Source: Mesorhizobium sp.
GTDB lineage: Bacteria; Pseudomonadota; Alphaproteobacteria; Rhizobiales; Rhizobiaceae
Direction of reading: 5' to 3'
NCBI GenBank assembly: GCA_019635735.1
Contig: JAHBYX010000004.1
Coordinates: 1 to 64,000, forward strand
Length of the DNA stretch: 64,000 nt
Position numbers and translations under genes: made by a program. How positions within the stretch are numbered: position 1 is the first letter of the stretch; every line of letters starts with the position of its first letter. This document shows positions 7,837 through 16,500 of this stretch, one piece after another. The notes under the pieces were generated by a model. It did not search any database and was not told the DNA's origin. It saw only the letters and a list, made by a program, of their open reading frames with translations.

Positions 7837-8124
7837 ATGTCACGTGCCCGCGCCAGGCTATTTGCCAATGGCGGCAGCCAGGCCGTTCGGCTGCCGAAGG
7901 AATTCCGTCTCAACGCGAAGGAGGTAGAGGTCTGGCGCGTCGGCGACGAAATCCGTCTCAGGCCGGTGCCGACTAGGCAGATGTGGCAGGAGATTTTCGA
8001 CAAGATCGACGCGGCGTACAAAGGCGAATTCCCGGATCGGAACCAGCCGACCGCCTTCGAACGTGAGGCATTGACGCAAGAGGAAGCGGGAAACGTCGCG
8101 GACGGCGGCAAAGCTTCTTCGTGA
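7837..8124 (+). CDS. VapB-type antitoxin (AbrB/SpoVT fold)
   Basis: 95 aa. Begins MSRARARLFANGGSQAVRLP, the hallmark of VapB swapped-hairpin AbrB-type DNA-binding antitoxins, followed by EVEVWRVGDEIRLRPV. The C-terminal tail should wrap around the toxin. An upstream in-frame ATG at 7807 would lie inside the likely promoter, so 7837 is preferred. It overlaps the PIN toxin gene by 4 bases (GTGA), showing translational coupling. It should neutralise the toxin and repress its own operon. Confidence 0.88.
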   Translation: MSRARARLFANGGSQAVRLPKEFRLNAKEVEVWRVGDEIRLRPVPTRQMWQEIFDKIDAAYKGEFPDRNQPTAFEREALTQEEAGNVADGGKASS

Positions 8125-8525
8125 CGATCAGCATCGACACCAACGTCTGCATATCGATCCTGCGCGGAGACGCTGTGCTCAGGCAACGCCTGGCCATGCA
8201 TGATCCGGACGAAATCGTATTGTCATCGATCGTCCATTTCGAGCTCATGACGGGTGAAAACAAGCTGCGGGAGGCCGGACGCATGGGCCGCCACTTCGCG
8301 ACCCTTTTCGGACACGTCGCCGTGCTTGATTTCTCGCGAGACGACGCCGACGCGGCGGCCGAAATCAGGGCACGTCTGGAAGGGGACGGGCGCGGTATCG
8401 GTCCTCTCGACACGCTCATCGCCGGGCAGGCGCTGGCGCGCGGGCTGACAGTTGCGACCAATAATGTCAGAGAGTTCTCGCGTGTGCCGGGCTTGAGGAT
8501 CGAGGACTGGCTGGCGCCGCCATGA
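8121..8525 (+). CDS. VapC-type PIN-domain ribonuclease toxin
   Basis: 134 aa, GTG start overlapping the antitoxin stop. PIN-domain acidic and polar residues are in place: D6 in SIDTN, E41 in FELMTG, D97 in GPLDTLIA and the TNN element at 113-115. The family are Mg-dependent endoribonucleases that cut tRNA or rRNA when the antitoxin is degraded. Full length and apparently intact. Confidence 0.9.
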   Translation: MTISIDTNVCISILRGDAVLRQRLAMHDPDEIVLSSIVHFELMTGENKLREAGRMGRHFATLFGHVAVLDFSRDDADAAAEIRARLEGDGRGIGPLDTLIAGQALARGLTVATNNVREFSRVPGLRIEDWLAPP

Positions 8526-8671
8526 GGTAGGACGGAATACGCCGTACACGCCCCATGCCATGGCTCTCGGCGCGACGCGTCCTCTTCGACATTGCCGACA
8601 CTCACGCAACGTTGATCATGCGGACTTCAGGCGCCGGCATTATGTAGGGGCGCAAATGCAAGGAGACCGCC

Positions 8672-8959
8672 ATGGCCAGATCGTCCGCCCTCGTTCCGAC
8701 GGAACACGCCTCGAAATACCTCCAGCAGCTCTGCAAGCACTGGAGCCATCGTCTCGAGGTCACGTTCGGCCCGACGCACGGCACGGTTAAGTTTCCTGAA
8801 GCGGTGGCGACGATGAATGTCAGGGAAGGCGGACTCGAGGTCGTTGTCGAAGCGGACGCTTCGGAGACGGTCGAGCGGCTGAAGGGCGTCGTCTCGTCCC
8901 ATCTCGACCGCTTCGCCTTCCGCGAGGCGCCGCTGAGTTTCGACTGGGTGGACGGGTAA
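8672..8959 (+). CDS. DUF2218 domain protein
   Basis: 95 aa with AAGGAG ahead of ATG 8672. It matches the small DUF2218 family: short acidic/basic protein with KYLQQLCKHWSHR near the N-terminus, central FGPTHGTVKFP, and a C-terminal HLDRFAFREAPLSFDW. Cytoplasmic; the family is often found near iron-uptake genes, but none are adjacent here and the role is unknown. The 210 bases between this gene and the next show nothing recognisable. Confidence 0.75.
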   Translation: MARSSALVPTEHASKYLQQLCKHWSHRLEVTFGPTHGTVKFPEAVATMNVREGGLEVVVEADASETVERLKGVVSSHLDRFAFREAPLSFDWVDG

Positions 8960-9169
8960 TCAGCCTCCGGCGTCCGCGTCGGCGCCACGGCTTGTCATTG
9001 CGATCCGGGCGACCTAACCTCGTGCCACGGTCCGGATGCGACCGGCAGCCCGCGCCTGATACAGGCATGGCGAATGCATCCACGTTCCTTGGCTCCGTTT
9101 CATCGAAACCGGCGAAGGCATCGGCAATGCGGGCGCTGACGCGGTATTCGCCGGATCGAGGACGGAGAC

Positions 9170-9715
9170 ATGCGCACATTCATGGATGCGAAGGCCATGG
9201 CCAAGGCCATGCGCGAAACGCTCGCCGCGCAAGGCAGCGTGATCACGCACAGCCAGGCACTGGAGATCGTCGCGAAGCAGTTCGGCGAGCCGACCTGGAA
9301 CGTCTTGTCGGCGAAGATAGAGCAGAACCGGAAGGCAGCGGTCGCGGGCATCGCCTTCGAGCAGGCGGTGCCGATCGTGCGGATCTTCGACGTGCCGAAG
9401 GCGCACGAATTCTATCTCGGCTTCCTCGGCTTCAGCGTCGATTGGGAGCACCGCTACGGCGACGATTTCCCGCTCTATACCCAGGTGTCGCGCGGAGGGC
9501 TGAGGCTTCATCTTTCGGAACATGCCGGCGACGCGACGCCCGGCTGCAACATGTGCGTCTACATGACCGGCATTCGCGCCTTTCAGAAGGAACTGATCGA
9601 CAAGAAATACCGGTTCATGAGGCCCGGGCTCGAAGACGAAGGGACGCGGCTCGAGGTCACGGTGACCGATCCGTTCAACAACCGCATCCGGTTCATGGAG
9701 ATCAAGCAGGGCTGA
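9170..9715 (+). CDS. glyoxalase-superfamily protein with N-terminal helical extension
   Basis: 181 aa. Residues 1-50 form a helical module (KAMAKAMRETLAAQG, ITHSQALEIVAKQFG, PTWNVLSAKI) seen in front of some glyoxalase-fold proteins. Residues about 60-180 match one VOC/glyoxalase-bleomycin-resistance unit: PIVRIFDVPKAHEFYLGFLG, RGGLRLHLSEH, and the end DPFNNRIRFME with the metal-site Glu. Possible roles are antibiotic binding or a lyase/dioxygenase reaction; the substrate cannot be told. Confidence 0.78.
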   Translation: MRTFMDAKAMAKAMRETLAAQGSVITHSQALEIVAKQFGEPTWNVLSAKIEQNRKAAVAGIAFEQAVPIVRIFDVPKAHEFYLGFLGFSVDWEHRYGDDFPLYTQVSRGGLRLHLSEHAGDATPGCNMCVYMTGIRAFQKELIDKKYRFMRPGLEDEGTRLEVTVTDPFNNRIRFMEIKQG

Positions 9716-9779
9716 ACCGGCGAGTGCGCACGGGTGTCGCCGCGCCGCAGCGTTCGGTGGACGCGGGCGCGCGTGGCGC

Positions 9780-10226
9780 TCAGGCCGCCCAGCTCTGCCG
9801 GTATTCCGGCGAGAGCGTGAAGCCGACCGGCCGCGTCGATACGGGCGGCGGCTCGCGCACGGCTTCGTGCAGATAGCGCAATGCGGCCATCAGGCCGTGC
9901 ATCGTGTAAGGCTTGGCGATCACCCCGACAGCACCGGCGAAATTTTCCGGAATACGCTTCGGGTTGGCGGTCATGAACACCACCATCGGGCTTTTCTGCT
10001 CGGCGATATACTGGGCTACGCTCACGCCGGTCGGGCCATCGGTGAGATGGATGTCGACAAACGCGATGTCGGCTGCGACGCCATCGACCAGCGCGCGCGC
10101 CTCCTTCGACGAGGTGGCCCAGCCGACGACGGAGTGCCCCGCATCCTCGACCAGCGCCTCGAGCTCCATGGCGAGCAGCGCCTCGTCCTCGACGATGAGC
10201 ACTTTCAACGGTTCGTTCAGGTTCAT
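9780..10226 (-). CDS. single-domain response regulator (LovR-like)
   Basis: 148 aa with one receiver domain and no output domain: IVEDE near the N-terminus, FVDIHL as the phospho-acceptor site, MTANP and AKPY. A Pro-rich tail follows. It lies 6 bases downstream of the LOV kinase gene on the same strand, so they are co-transcribed. In Caulobacter, LovR is a similar stand-alone receiver paired with the LOV kinase LovK and tunes the general stress response. The same wiring here is inference from context. Confidence 0.85.
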   Translation of the reverse strand: MNLNEPLKVLIVEDEALLAMELEALVEDAGHSVVGWATSSKEARALVDGVAADIAFVDIHLTDGPTGVSVAQYIAEQKSPMVVFMTANPKRIPENFAGAVGVIAKPYTMHGLMAALRYLHEAVREPPPVSTRPVGFTLSPEYRQSWAA

Positions 10227-10232
10227 GGGATG

Positions 10233-11357
10233 CTATTCCTTCCCTGTCGGGATCGTGACGATGACGCGTGTCCCTGGCGAGCCGTCGAGCCACTCAACGG
10301 TCGCCTCGAGCTGACGGGCGAGAGACCGTACCAGCCGGGTGCCGAAGCCCCCGCCGCCCAGCGCCGTCATTCCCTTGCCGTTGTCGGACACTTCGATGGT
10401 GTAACGACTTGAGCCGACCTCCATGGCGACGCGGATGAGCCGCTCGGCTCCGTTCGCGTGCCTGTCGAAGGCGTGCTTGATCGCGTTCGTGACAAGCTCG
10501 TTGATCATCAGGGCGACCGGAGTGGCCCATTGCGCCGGAACGACGAGCTTCTCCAGCGCGAATTCGGTGCGGATATCCTCGCGTCCGGACGACGCGACCA
10601 GATCCGTGACGAGATCGCGGGCAAAGTCGGCCACGTCGAAGCTGCGCACGTCGTCGGACTGGTAGAGCCGCCGATGCACGGTGCTGACCGCCTCGATACG
10701 CTCCAGCATCTCCGACAGGGACTGGCGGATGTTCTCGTCGGGAATCGAACGCGACTGCATCACGATCAGCGAGGAGATCATCTGCAGGTTGTTCTTCACC
10801 CGGTGATCGACCTCGTGGACGAGCATCTTCTGCGCGTCGAGCGCAGCCTGAAGTTCCGCGGTCCGCTCGCGAACGGCGCGTTCGAACCTCGCCTTCTCGG
10901 CGATCAAGGCATGCTCCGACTCCTTGCGGTCGGTAACGTCGAGCTGCGATGCAAAGAAGAACTGCAACTCGCCGTCCTCATTGGAGACGGGGCTGACGAA
11001 CAAGGCATTCCAGAATGGCGTGCCGTCGCGCTTGTAGTTGAGGATATCGACGGCGATGTCGCTTCGCGTGGCGATGGCGTCGCGGATCTGCTCTATCGCC
11101 TGCGGATCGGTATCCGGCCCTTGCAGGAAACGGCAGTTTCTACCGACAACCTCCTCGCGAGCGTAACCCGACAGCCTCAGGAAGGCATCGTTCGCAAACA
11201 CGATGGGATTGTCGAACTGGCGGGGGTCGGTGATGAGCATGGGCATGCGCGTGGCGCGGATCGCCGCCGCGAAGGGATCGCCTTTGCCGTGCTCTGCGTG
11301 CAGACTGTCGGTCATGCGCCAGGCATCGACCGGCTCTCTGGTCGGTTTCGTATCCAT
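10233..11357 (-). CDS. LOV-domain blue-light sensor histidine kinase (LovK-like, HisKA_2/HWE type)
   Basis: 374 aa, soluble. N-terminal PAS/LOV domain (about 30-145) with the flavin-binding core GRNCRFLQG, whose C75 is the photo-adduct cysteine, plus N108, N118 and Q138 at the flavin-contact positions. A coiled helix (about 145-175) leads to the phospho-acceptor region [12 protein letters not shown] (H185), then ATPase motifs [19 protein letters not shown] and GGFGTRLV. This resembles the light-activated LOV kinases of Brucella and Caulobacter. It is followed by a single-domain regulator and preceded by an EcfG-like promoter. Confidence 0.92.
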   Translation of the reverse strand: MDTKPTREPVDAWRMTDSLHAEHGKGDPFAAAIRATRMPMLITDPRQFDNPIVFANDAFLRLSGYAREEVVGRNCRFLQGPDTDPQAIEQIRDAIATRSDIAVDILNYKRDGTPFWNALFVSPVSNEDGELQFFFASQLDVTDRKESEHALIAEKARFERAVRERTAELQAALDAQKMLVHEVDHRVKNNLQMISSLIVMQSRSIPDENIRQSLSEMLERIEAVSTVHRRLYQSDDVRSFDVADFARDLVTDLVASSGREDIRTEFALEKLVVPAQWATPVALMINELVTNAIKHAFDRHANGAERLIRVAMEVGSSRYTIEVSDNGKGMTALGGGGFGTRLVRSLARQLEATVEWLDGSPGTRVIVTIPTGKE

Positions 11358-11392
11358 TCAGTCATCTCTCAATCGTCTGTGTCGACGCGGAC

Positions 11393-11418
11393 AACGGCTG
11401 GAAACGGCAAAAGGTTCA
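11393..11418 (-). promoter_or_regulatory. candidate EcfG (general stress sigma) promoter of the LOV kinase
   Basis: On the minus strand: TGAAC (11418-11414), 17 bases, CGTT (11396-11393). The alphaproteobacterial EcfG consensus is GGAAC-N16/17-CGTT, so one base deviates. It sits about 36 bases upstream of the kinase ATG. Confidence 0.4.
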
Positions 11419-11544
11419 AATACCAACGATACGGCGATCGAGCGTGGAGGAGGTTCTGGAAGGCCAGCCGATAGCGAAATCTCCTCGTGCTTCGGTCGAG
11501 GAAACGCCAGCTCCTAACTGAATCGGAAAGAAAAAAGCTCTGAT

Positions 11545-12021
11545 CTATTTCCGCTTGATGCCGATCGAGCGGCCGGCGCGTTCGGGCATCGGGAGGTTCG
11601 CATGCGCAGCCTGCATGGCTTCGACCCGAGTCAGGATATCGGCCGGGAAGGGCGCGACCTTCGGCCCGGCCATGTCGACATGGAGGGTGAGAACCTCGGA
11701 CGTGGCAGCCAGCCAGCCGTCGATGTGATGCAGTTCCTGATAGGCGCGCAGGCGCTTGTCGTCGTGGTCGATCAGCTGGAACGTGCCGCGCACCGGATCG
11801 CCGAGGTGGAGTTCGCGCACGTAGCAGACGTGGATTTCCGCGGTGTAGATGGTGAGCTTGCGGTCGCGGGCATAGTTCGGCCCCATGCCCATCAGCTCGA
11901 AGGCGTCGTCCGCGCACTTGTCGAACAGGACGTTGTAATAGGCCATGTTGAGGTGGCCGTTGTAGTCGATCCAGTCCTTCTGGATGTCCATGATCTTCGA
12001 GACGACGGGGGCGGCGATCAT
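11545..12021 (-). CDS. hotdog-fold acyl-CoA thioesterase
   Basis: 158 aa, single 4HBT-type hotdog domain. It shows the characteristic DYNGHLNMAYY near residue 20, TIYTAEIHVCYVREL, GDPVRGTFQL and HHIDGWLAATSE. It resembles the carnitine/betaine-CoA thioesterases of rhizobia, but no carnitine genes are adjacent, so the substrate is open. It is divergent from the FAD-linked oxidase gene, with about 120 bases between them. Confidence 0.82.
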   Translation of the reverse strand: MIAAPVVSKIMDIQKDWIDYNGHLNMAYYNVLFDKCADDAFELMGMGPNYARDRKLTIYTAEIHVCYVRELHLGDPVRGTFQLIDHDDKRLRAYQELHHIDGWLAATSEVLTLHVDMAGPKVAPFPADILTRVEAMQAAHANLPMPERAGRSIGIKRK

Positions 12022-12140
12022 GGCGGGCTCCGGAAGGATGTTGCAGGCGGTGCTTGCGAGGTTCTACAAGCCGAGGCGGCAATCTACAGCCAAGCCTGGC
12101 ATGCACAAGGGCCGGAGAACGGTCCAGACGGGAGGAACAG

Positions 12141-13553
12141 ATGGCACTGGCCGATCTCGTTGCGGTGAAGCGCAACGAAGAGGGGATCGCGGCGGCGGTC
12201 GGCATCCTCAAGCAGCGCTTCGGCGAACGGTTCCAGACCAATGCCGACGTGCGCCGGGTGCACAGCCACACGACCACCTATATCCCGGCGCAGCTGCCCG
12301 ACGGCGTCGCCTTTCCGGACACTCGCGAAGACGTGGAGGAGATCGTCCGCTGCTGCGCGGAACACCGCGTGCCGATCATCCCCTTCGGCATAGGCTCCTC
12401 GCTCGAAGGCCATGTCAACGCGCCGGGCGGCGGCATCTCGATCGACACGTCGCGCATGAACAGAATCCTCGAGGTCCACGCCGACGATCTCGACTGCACG
12501 GTGGAGGCTGGGGTGACGCGCGAGCAGCTCAACACCTATCTGCGCGACACCGGCCTGTTCTTCCCGATCGATCCCGGCGCCAACGCGACGCTCGGCGGCA
12601 TGGCGGCGACGCGCGCGTCTGGCACCAACGCGGTGCGTTACCTCACCATGCGCGAGAACGTGCTGTCGGTGACGGCGGTGATGGCGGACGGGCGCTCGAT
12701 CACGACGGCCAGCCGCGCCAAGAAGAGCTCGGCCGGCTATGACCTGACGCGCCTGCTGGTCGGCTCCGAGGGGACGCTCGGGGTCATCACCTCGCTGACG
12801 CTGAAGCTGCAGGGCATTCCGCAGGCGATTTCGGGCGGGGTGTGCCCGTTCCCGAGCCTCGAGGACGCCTGCCGCGCGGTGATCGCGACGATCCAGATGG
12901 GCATCCCGGTGGCGCGCATCGAAATCGTCAACGCGCTGCAGATGAAGGCGATGATCGCCTACGCCCAGCTCGACTATCCCGAAAGCCCGTGCCTGTTCGT
13001 CGAGTTCCATGGCTCGGAGGCTGGCGTGGTGGAGCAGGCGGAACTGTTCGGCGAGATCACCGCCGAATATGGCGGCGGGCCGTTCCTGTGGACGAAGGTG
13101 GCGGAGGAGCGCGCCAGGCTGTGGAAGGCGCGCCACGAGGCCTACTGGGCGTCGCAGACGCTGAGGCCCGGTGCGAAAGGGATCTCGACCGACGTCTGCG
13201 TGCCGATTTCGCGGCTGGCCGATTGCATCGCCGAGACCGAGGCCGACATCGCCGAGATGGGCCTCATCGCGCCGATCGTCGGCCATGCGGGCGACGGGAA
13301 CTTCCATGTGCTGGTGCTGCTCGACCCTGACGTGCCGGCGGAGGTCGAGAAGACCGAGGAATTCGTCGCGCGGCTCAACCGGCGCGCGATCGCCATGGAA
13401 GGGACCTGCACCGGCGAGCACGGCATCGGCCAGGGCAAGATGGGCTTCATGAAGCTCGAGCATGGCGACGGCCTCGACTACATGCGCATGATCAAGCGGG
13501 CGCTCGACCCGCAGGACATCATGAATCCGGGTAAGATCATTCCGTTGCCGTGA
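12141..13553 (+). CDS. FAD-binding oxidase, D-lactate dehydrogenase/glycolate oxidase (GlcD) family
   Basis: 470 aa. GGAGG (12131-12135) sets the ATG at 12141. N-terminal PCMH/BBE-type FAD domain (PIIPFGIGSSLEGHV, PIDPGANATLGGMAATRASG, LLVGSEGTLGVIT) and C-terminal substrate cap (IVGHAGDGNFHVL, GTCTGEHGIGQGK, NPGKIIP). It oxidises a 2-hydroxy acid, most likely D-lactate, passing electrons to a carrier. Length and motifs are complete. Confidence 0.92.
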   Translation: MALADLVAVKRNEEGIAAAVGILKQRFGERFQTNADVRRVHSHTTTYIPAQLPDGVAFPDTREDVEEIVRCCAEHRVPIIPFGIGSSLEGHVNAPGGGISIDTSRMNRILEVHADDLDCTVEAGVTREQLNTYLRDTGLFFPIDPGANATLGGMAATRASGTNAVRYLTMRENVLSVTAVMADGRSITTASRAKKSSAGYDLTRLLVGSEGTLGVITSLTLKLQGIPQAISGGVCPFPSLEDACRAVIATIQMGIPVARIEIVNALQMKAMIAYAQLDYPESPCLFVEFHGSEAGVVEQAELFGEITAEYGGGPFLWTKVAEERARLWKARHEAYWASQTLRPGAKGISTDVCVPISRLADCIAETEADIAEMGLIAPIVGHAGDGNFHVLVLLDPDVPAEVEKTEEFVARLNRRAIAMEGTCTGEHGIGQGKMGFMKLEHGDGLDYMRMIKRALDPQDIMNPGKIIPLP

Positions 13554-13586
13554 GACGGGCGTCCAAAGCGCCACTTTCTCGACAGA

Positions 13587-16500
13587 GTGGTGCTGGTAGA
13601 CTGTCGCGCGCTGCAACGGCGGGAGAACACACTGGCCAGACTGTTTGTCATCTTCGGCGGATTCGTCGTCCTGGTGCTGACGGCCGCGCTCGTCGGCCCC
13701 TATTTCGTCGACTGGACGAGCTATCGCGGCGATTTCGAGCGCGAGGCAAGCCGGATCCTCGGCCGAGAGGTGAAGGTCGCGGGCGATGCCTCGGCCCGCA
13801 TCCTGCCGTTTCCGTCGCTCACCTTCACGGACGTGCGGGTTGCGGGAACCGACGGCGAACCGGCGCTGACGGCGGAAGAATTTTCCATGGATGCGGAGCT
13901 GGCGCCGTTCCTCCGCGGCGAACTGCTGATCTTCGACATGCGGCTGGTGCGGCCGAAGGCGGTGATCCGCATCGGCAATGACGGCGCGGTCGACTGGGCG
14001 GTGCGGCCCAAGACCCCGTTCGACCCCAGCCACGTGACTATCGAGAACCTGACGGTGACGGAAGGCGCGGTGCGCATCGAACACGCAGCGAGCGGACGCA
14101 CCCATCAACTGACCGAGATCAACACCGGCATGACGGCGACGACGCTCGCGGGACCCTGGCGCATCATCGGCTCGATGCGTCTCGACGGCGCGCTGACGGA
14201 TTTCGACCTGTCGACGGGCCGGGTCGAAGAGACCGGCGCGATGCGGGTGAGGGTGCGGGCGAAGCCGCAGCGCTATCCGTTCTCGGTGGAGACCGACGGT
14301 ACGGCGCGGCTTGACGGCGGCGCGCCGAAATATGAAGCGAGTTTCAAGCTCTCGGCCTATGACGAGGAGCCAGCGCTGCGCGGCACGGACGGCGCGACCT
14401 TCACGCTCAACGATCCTGCCGACGCCAGCAAGGGTCCGCCCGACTACCGGATGAGCGGCAAGCTCGAATTCGACCACCGGCGGCTGGCGGCGAGCGAGTT
14501 CATCTTCGAGACGGGACCGCTGGAAGACCCGTACACGGCCGAGGGCAGGGCGGATCTCGACCTCGGCGGCGAACCGCGCTTCTCGATCGAGGCGACGGGC
14601 GCGCAGTTCCGCTTCGACGACCGCGTCGGCGACGATGCCAGGGGCGGCTTGACGCTGGAAAAGAGGATCGCTGCGATCAAGTCCTTCGTGGCGGCGCTTC
14701 CCAAGCCCTCCATCCCTGGCTCCGTGGAGGTCAACCTGCCGGCCGTGGTGGCCGGTGACACGACGTTCCGCGATGTCCGCCTCTCCGCCGAACCGGCGCA
14801 GGGCGGTTGGACATTGAAGGACTTTGCGGTGTCGATGCCGGGGCGCACGACGCTTGAAGCAGACGGTTTCGTCGCCACGACCGAGGAGGATGCAAGCTAC
14901 TCCGGCAACATGCTCCTGGCCGTCGGCCAGCCGTCCGGCTTCGCCTCCTGGCTGTCGAAGGACGTGGACGACGCGATCCGCCGCCTGCCGCGGGCCGGAT
15001 TTTCGGCGAAGGTCGACCTGGCTAGCGGCCGGCAGGTGTTCGACGACCTGAAGCTGCAGCTCGGCGAGGCCCGCTTCGCCGGCCGGCTGGACAGCGTGAC
15101 GCCTGAGGACGCGAAGCCATCGCTGCTGCTTTCGCTCGACGGGGGTGAGCTCGACGTCGAGGGGCTCGCGGCCTTTGCCTCGCTGTTCGTGACCGACGCA
15201 GGCCAGGCGCGGGTGGAAGGCCGCGATCTCGATCTCAAGGTTTCCGCCGGTCCGGTCAGCGCCGGCGGGCTGACGGCCGGCAGGCTGGAGACGGCGCTGA
15301 GGCTGAAGGACGGCCGGCTCGACATCGACAAGCTGACGCTCACCGACGTTTCGGGCGCCAATCTGAGCGCCACCGGCGCGATCGACGGTTTTCCGGCTCA
15401 ACCGTCGGGAAACCTGGACGCGGCGATCGTCGCCGACGATCTCGGGCCGCTGGCCGCCGTGCTCGGCGAGCGTTATCCCGACAACAGGGTCGCGGCCGCC
15501 CTGGCGCGCCGGCTTTCCGGCCTGTCTGAACTCGGGCGCGATGCACGGATCAACCTGGTCGCCACCGCGACACAGGCGAACGGCGAGCCGCACTACGCGT
15601 TGAGTGCCGGCGGGACGATGGGCGGCGGCGAGTTCACGCTGGCCTATTCTGCGACCGGCTCGCCTTTCGCGCCGGACAGGATCGATGTCGACCTGACCGC
15701 CGAGAACAAGGATGGGGCCGCACTTCTGGCGCTATACGGGCTGCCGACGCTGCCGCTCGTCGATGCCGGTCCGGCCAATACCGAACTGACGCTCAAGGGC
15801 GTGCCGGACAAGGGGCTGGAGACGCATGGCAGGCTGACCGGCGATACAGCGACCGCTGCCTTCGACGGCACCGTGACGGTGCTCCCGGAGACGGTGACGG
15901 CGCAAGGAAAGGCCGTGATCGAAGGGGCCGATCTCGAACCGTGGCTCGGTGCGGCGGGCGTGACGCTGCCTGGGATGGGGCTCGGGATTCCGGCGGAACT
16001 CGCCGCCAATCTGACCCTTTCGCCGGAGCACCTGAAGATCGGCAATCTCGACGGTTCGATCGGCGAGGTGGCGCTGTCCGGCGACCTGACTGCGACGATT
16101 GCCAATGGCGTGCCGCATCTCGCGGGCAATATGGCGACCGACTTCCTGCCGCTCGATTCCGCGCTGGCGCTGGTTCTGGGCGAGGGGACCTTGCAGGGCG
16201 ACGGAATGGCCTGGGCAAATGCGCCTTTCCCCCCGCGCGTGAGCGCGCCGTTTACGGCCGACCTCGGCCTCAAGGCCGGCGCGGTGGGCTGGGGGGTCGA
16301 GACGGTGGCGACGGATGCGTCGATGCAGGCACGCTTGACGAGCGAGGGACTGGCCGTCTCGAACCTCTCCGCCGGCCTCGACGACGGGCGGTTGTCCGGC
16401 CTGTTCGAGGTCAAGAACAATGACGGCACCGGGGTCTTGACTGGCCAGGCGACGCTGAGCGGCGTTGACGTCTCGCAATTGCCCGGCGCCGGGGCGTTGT

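Noticed and set aside
12084..15593. 1169-codon open frame on the minus strand
   Set aside because: It lies antisense to the FAD-linked oxidase and AsmA genes, is extremely Arg/His/Ala-rich without domains, and is the usual third-position artefact of GC-rich DNA.
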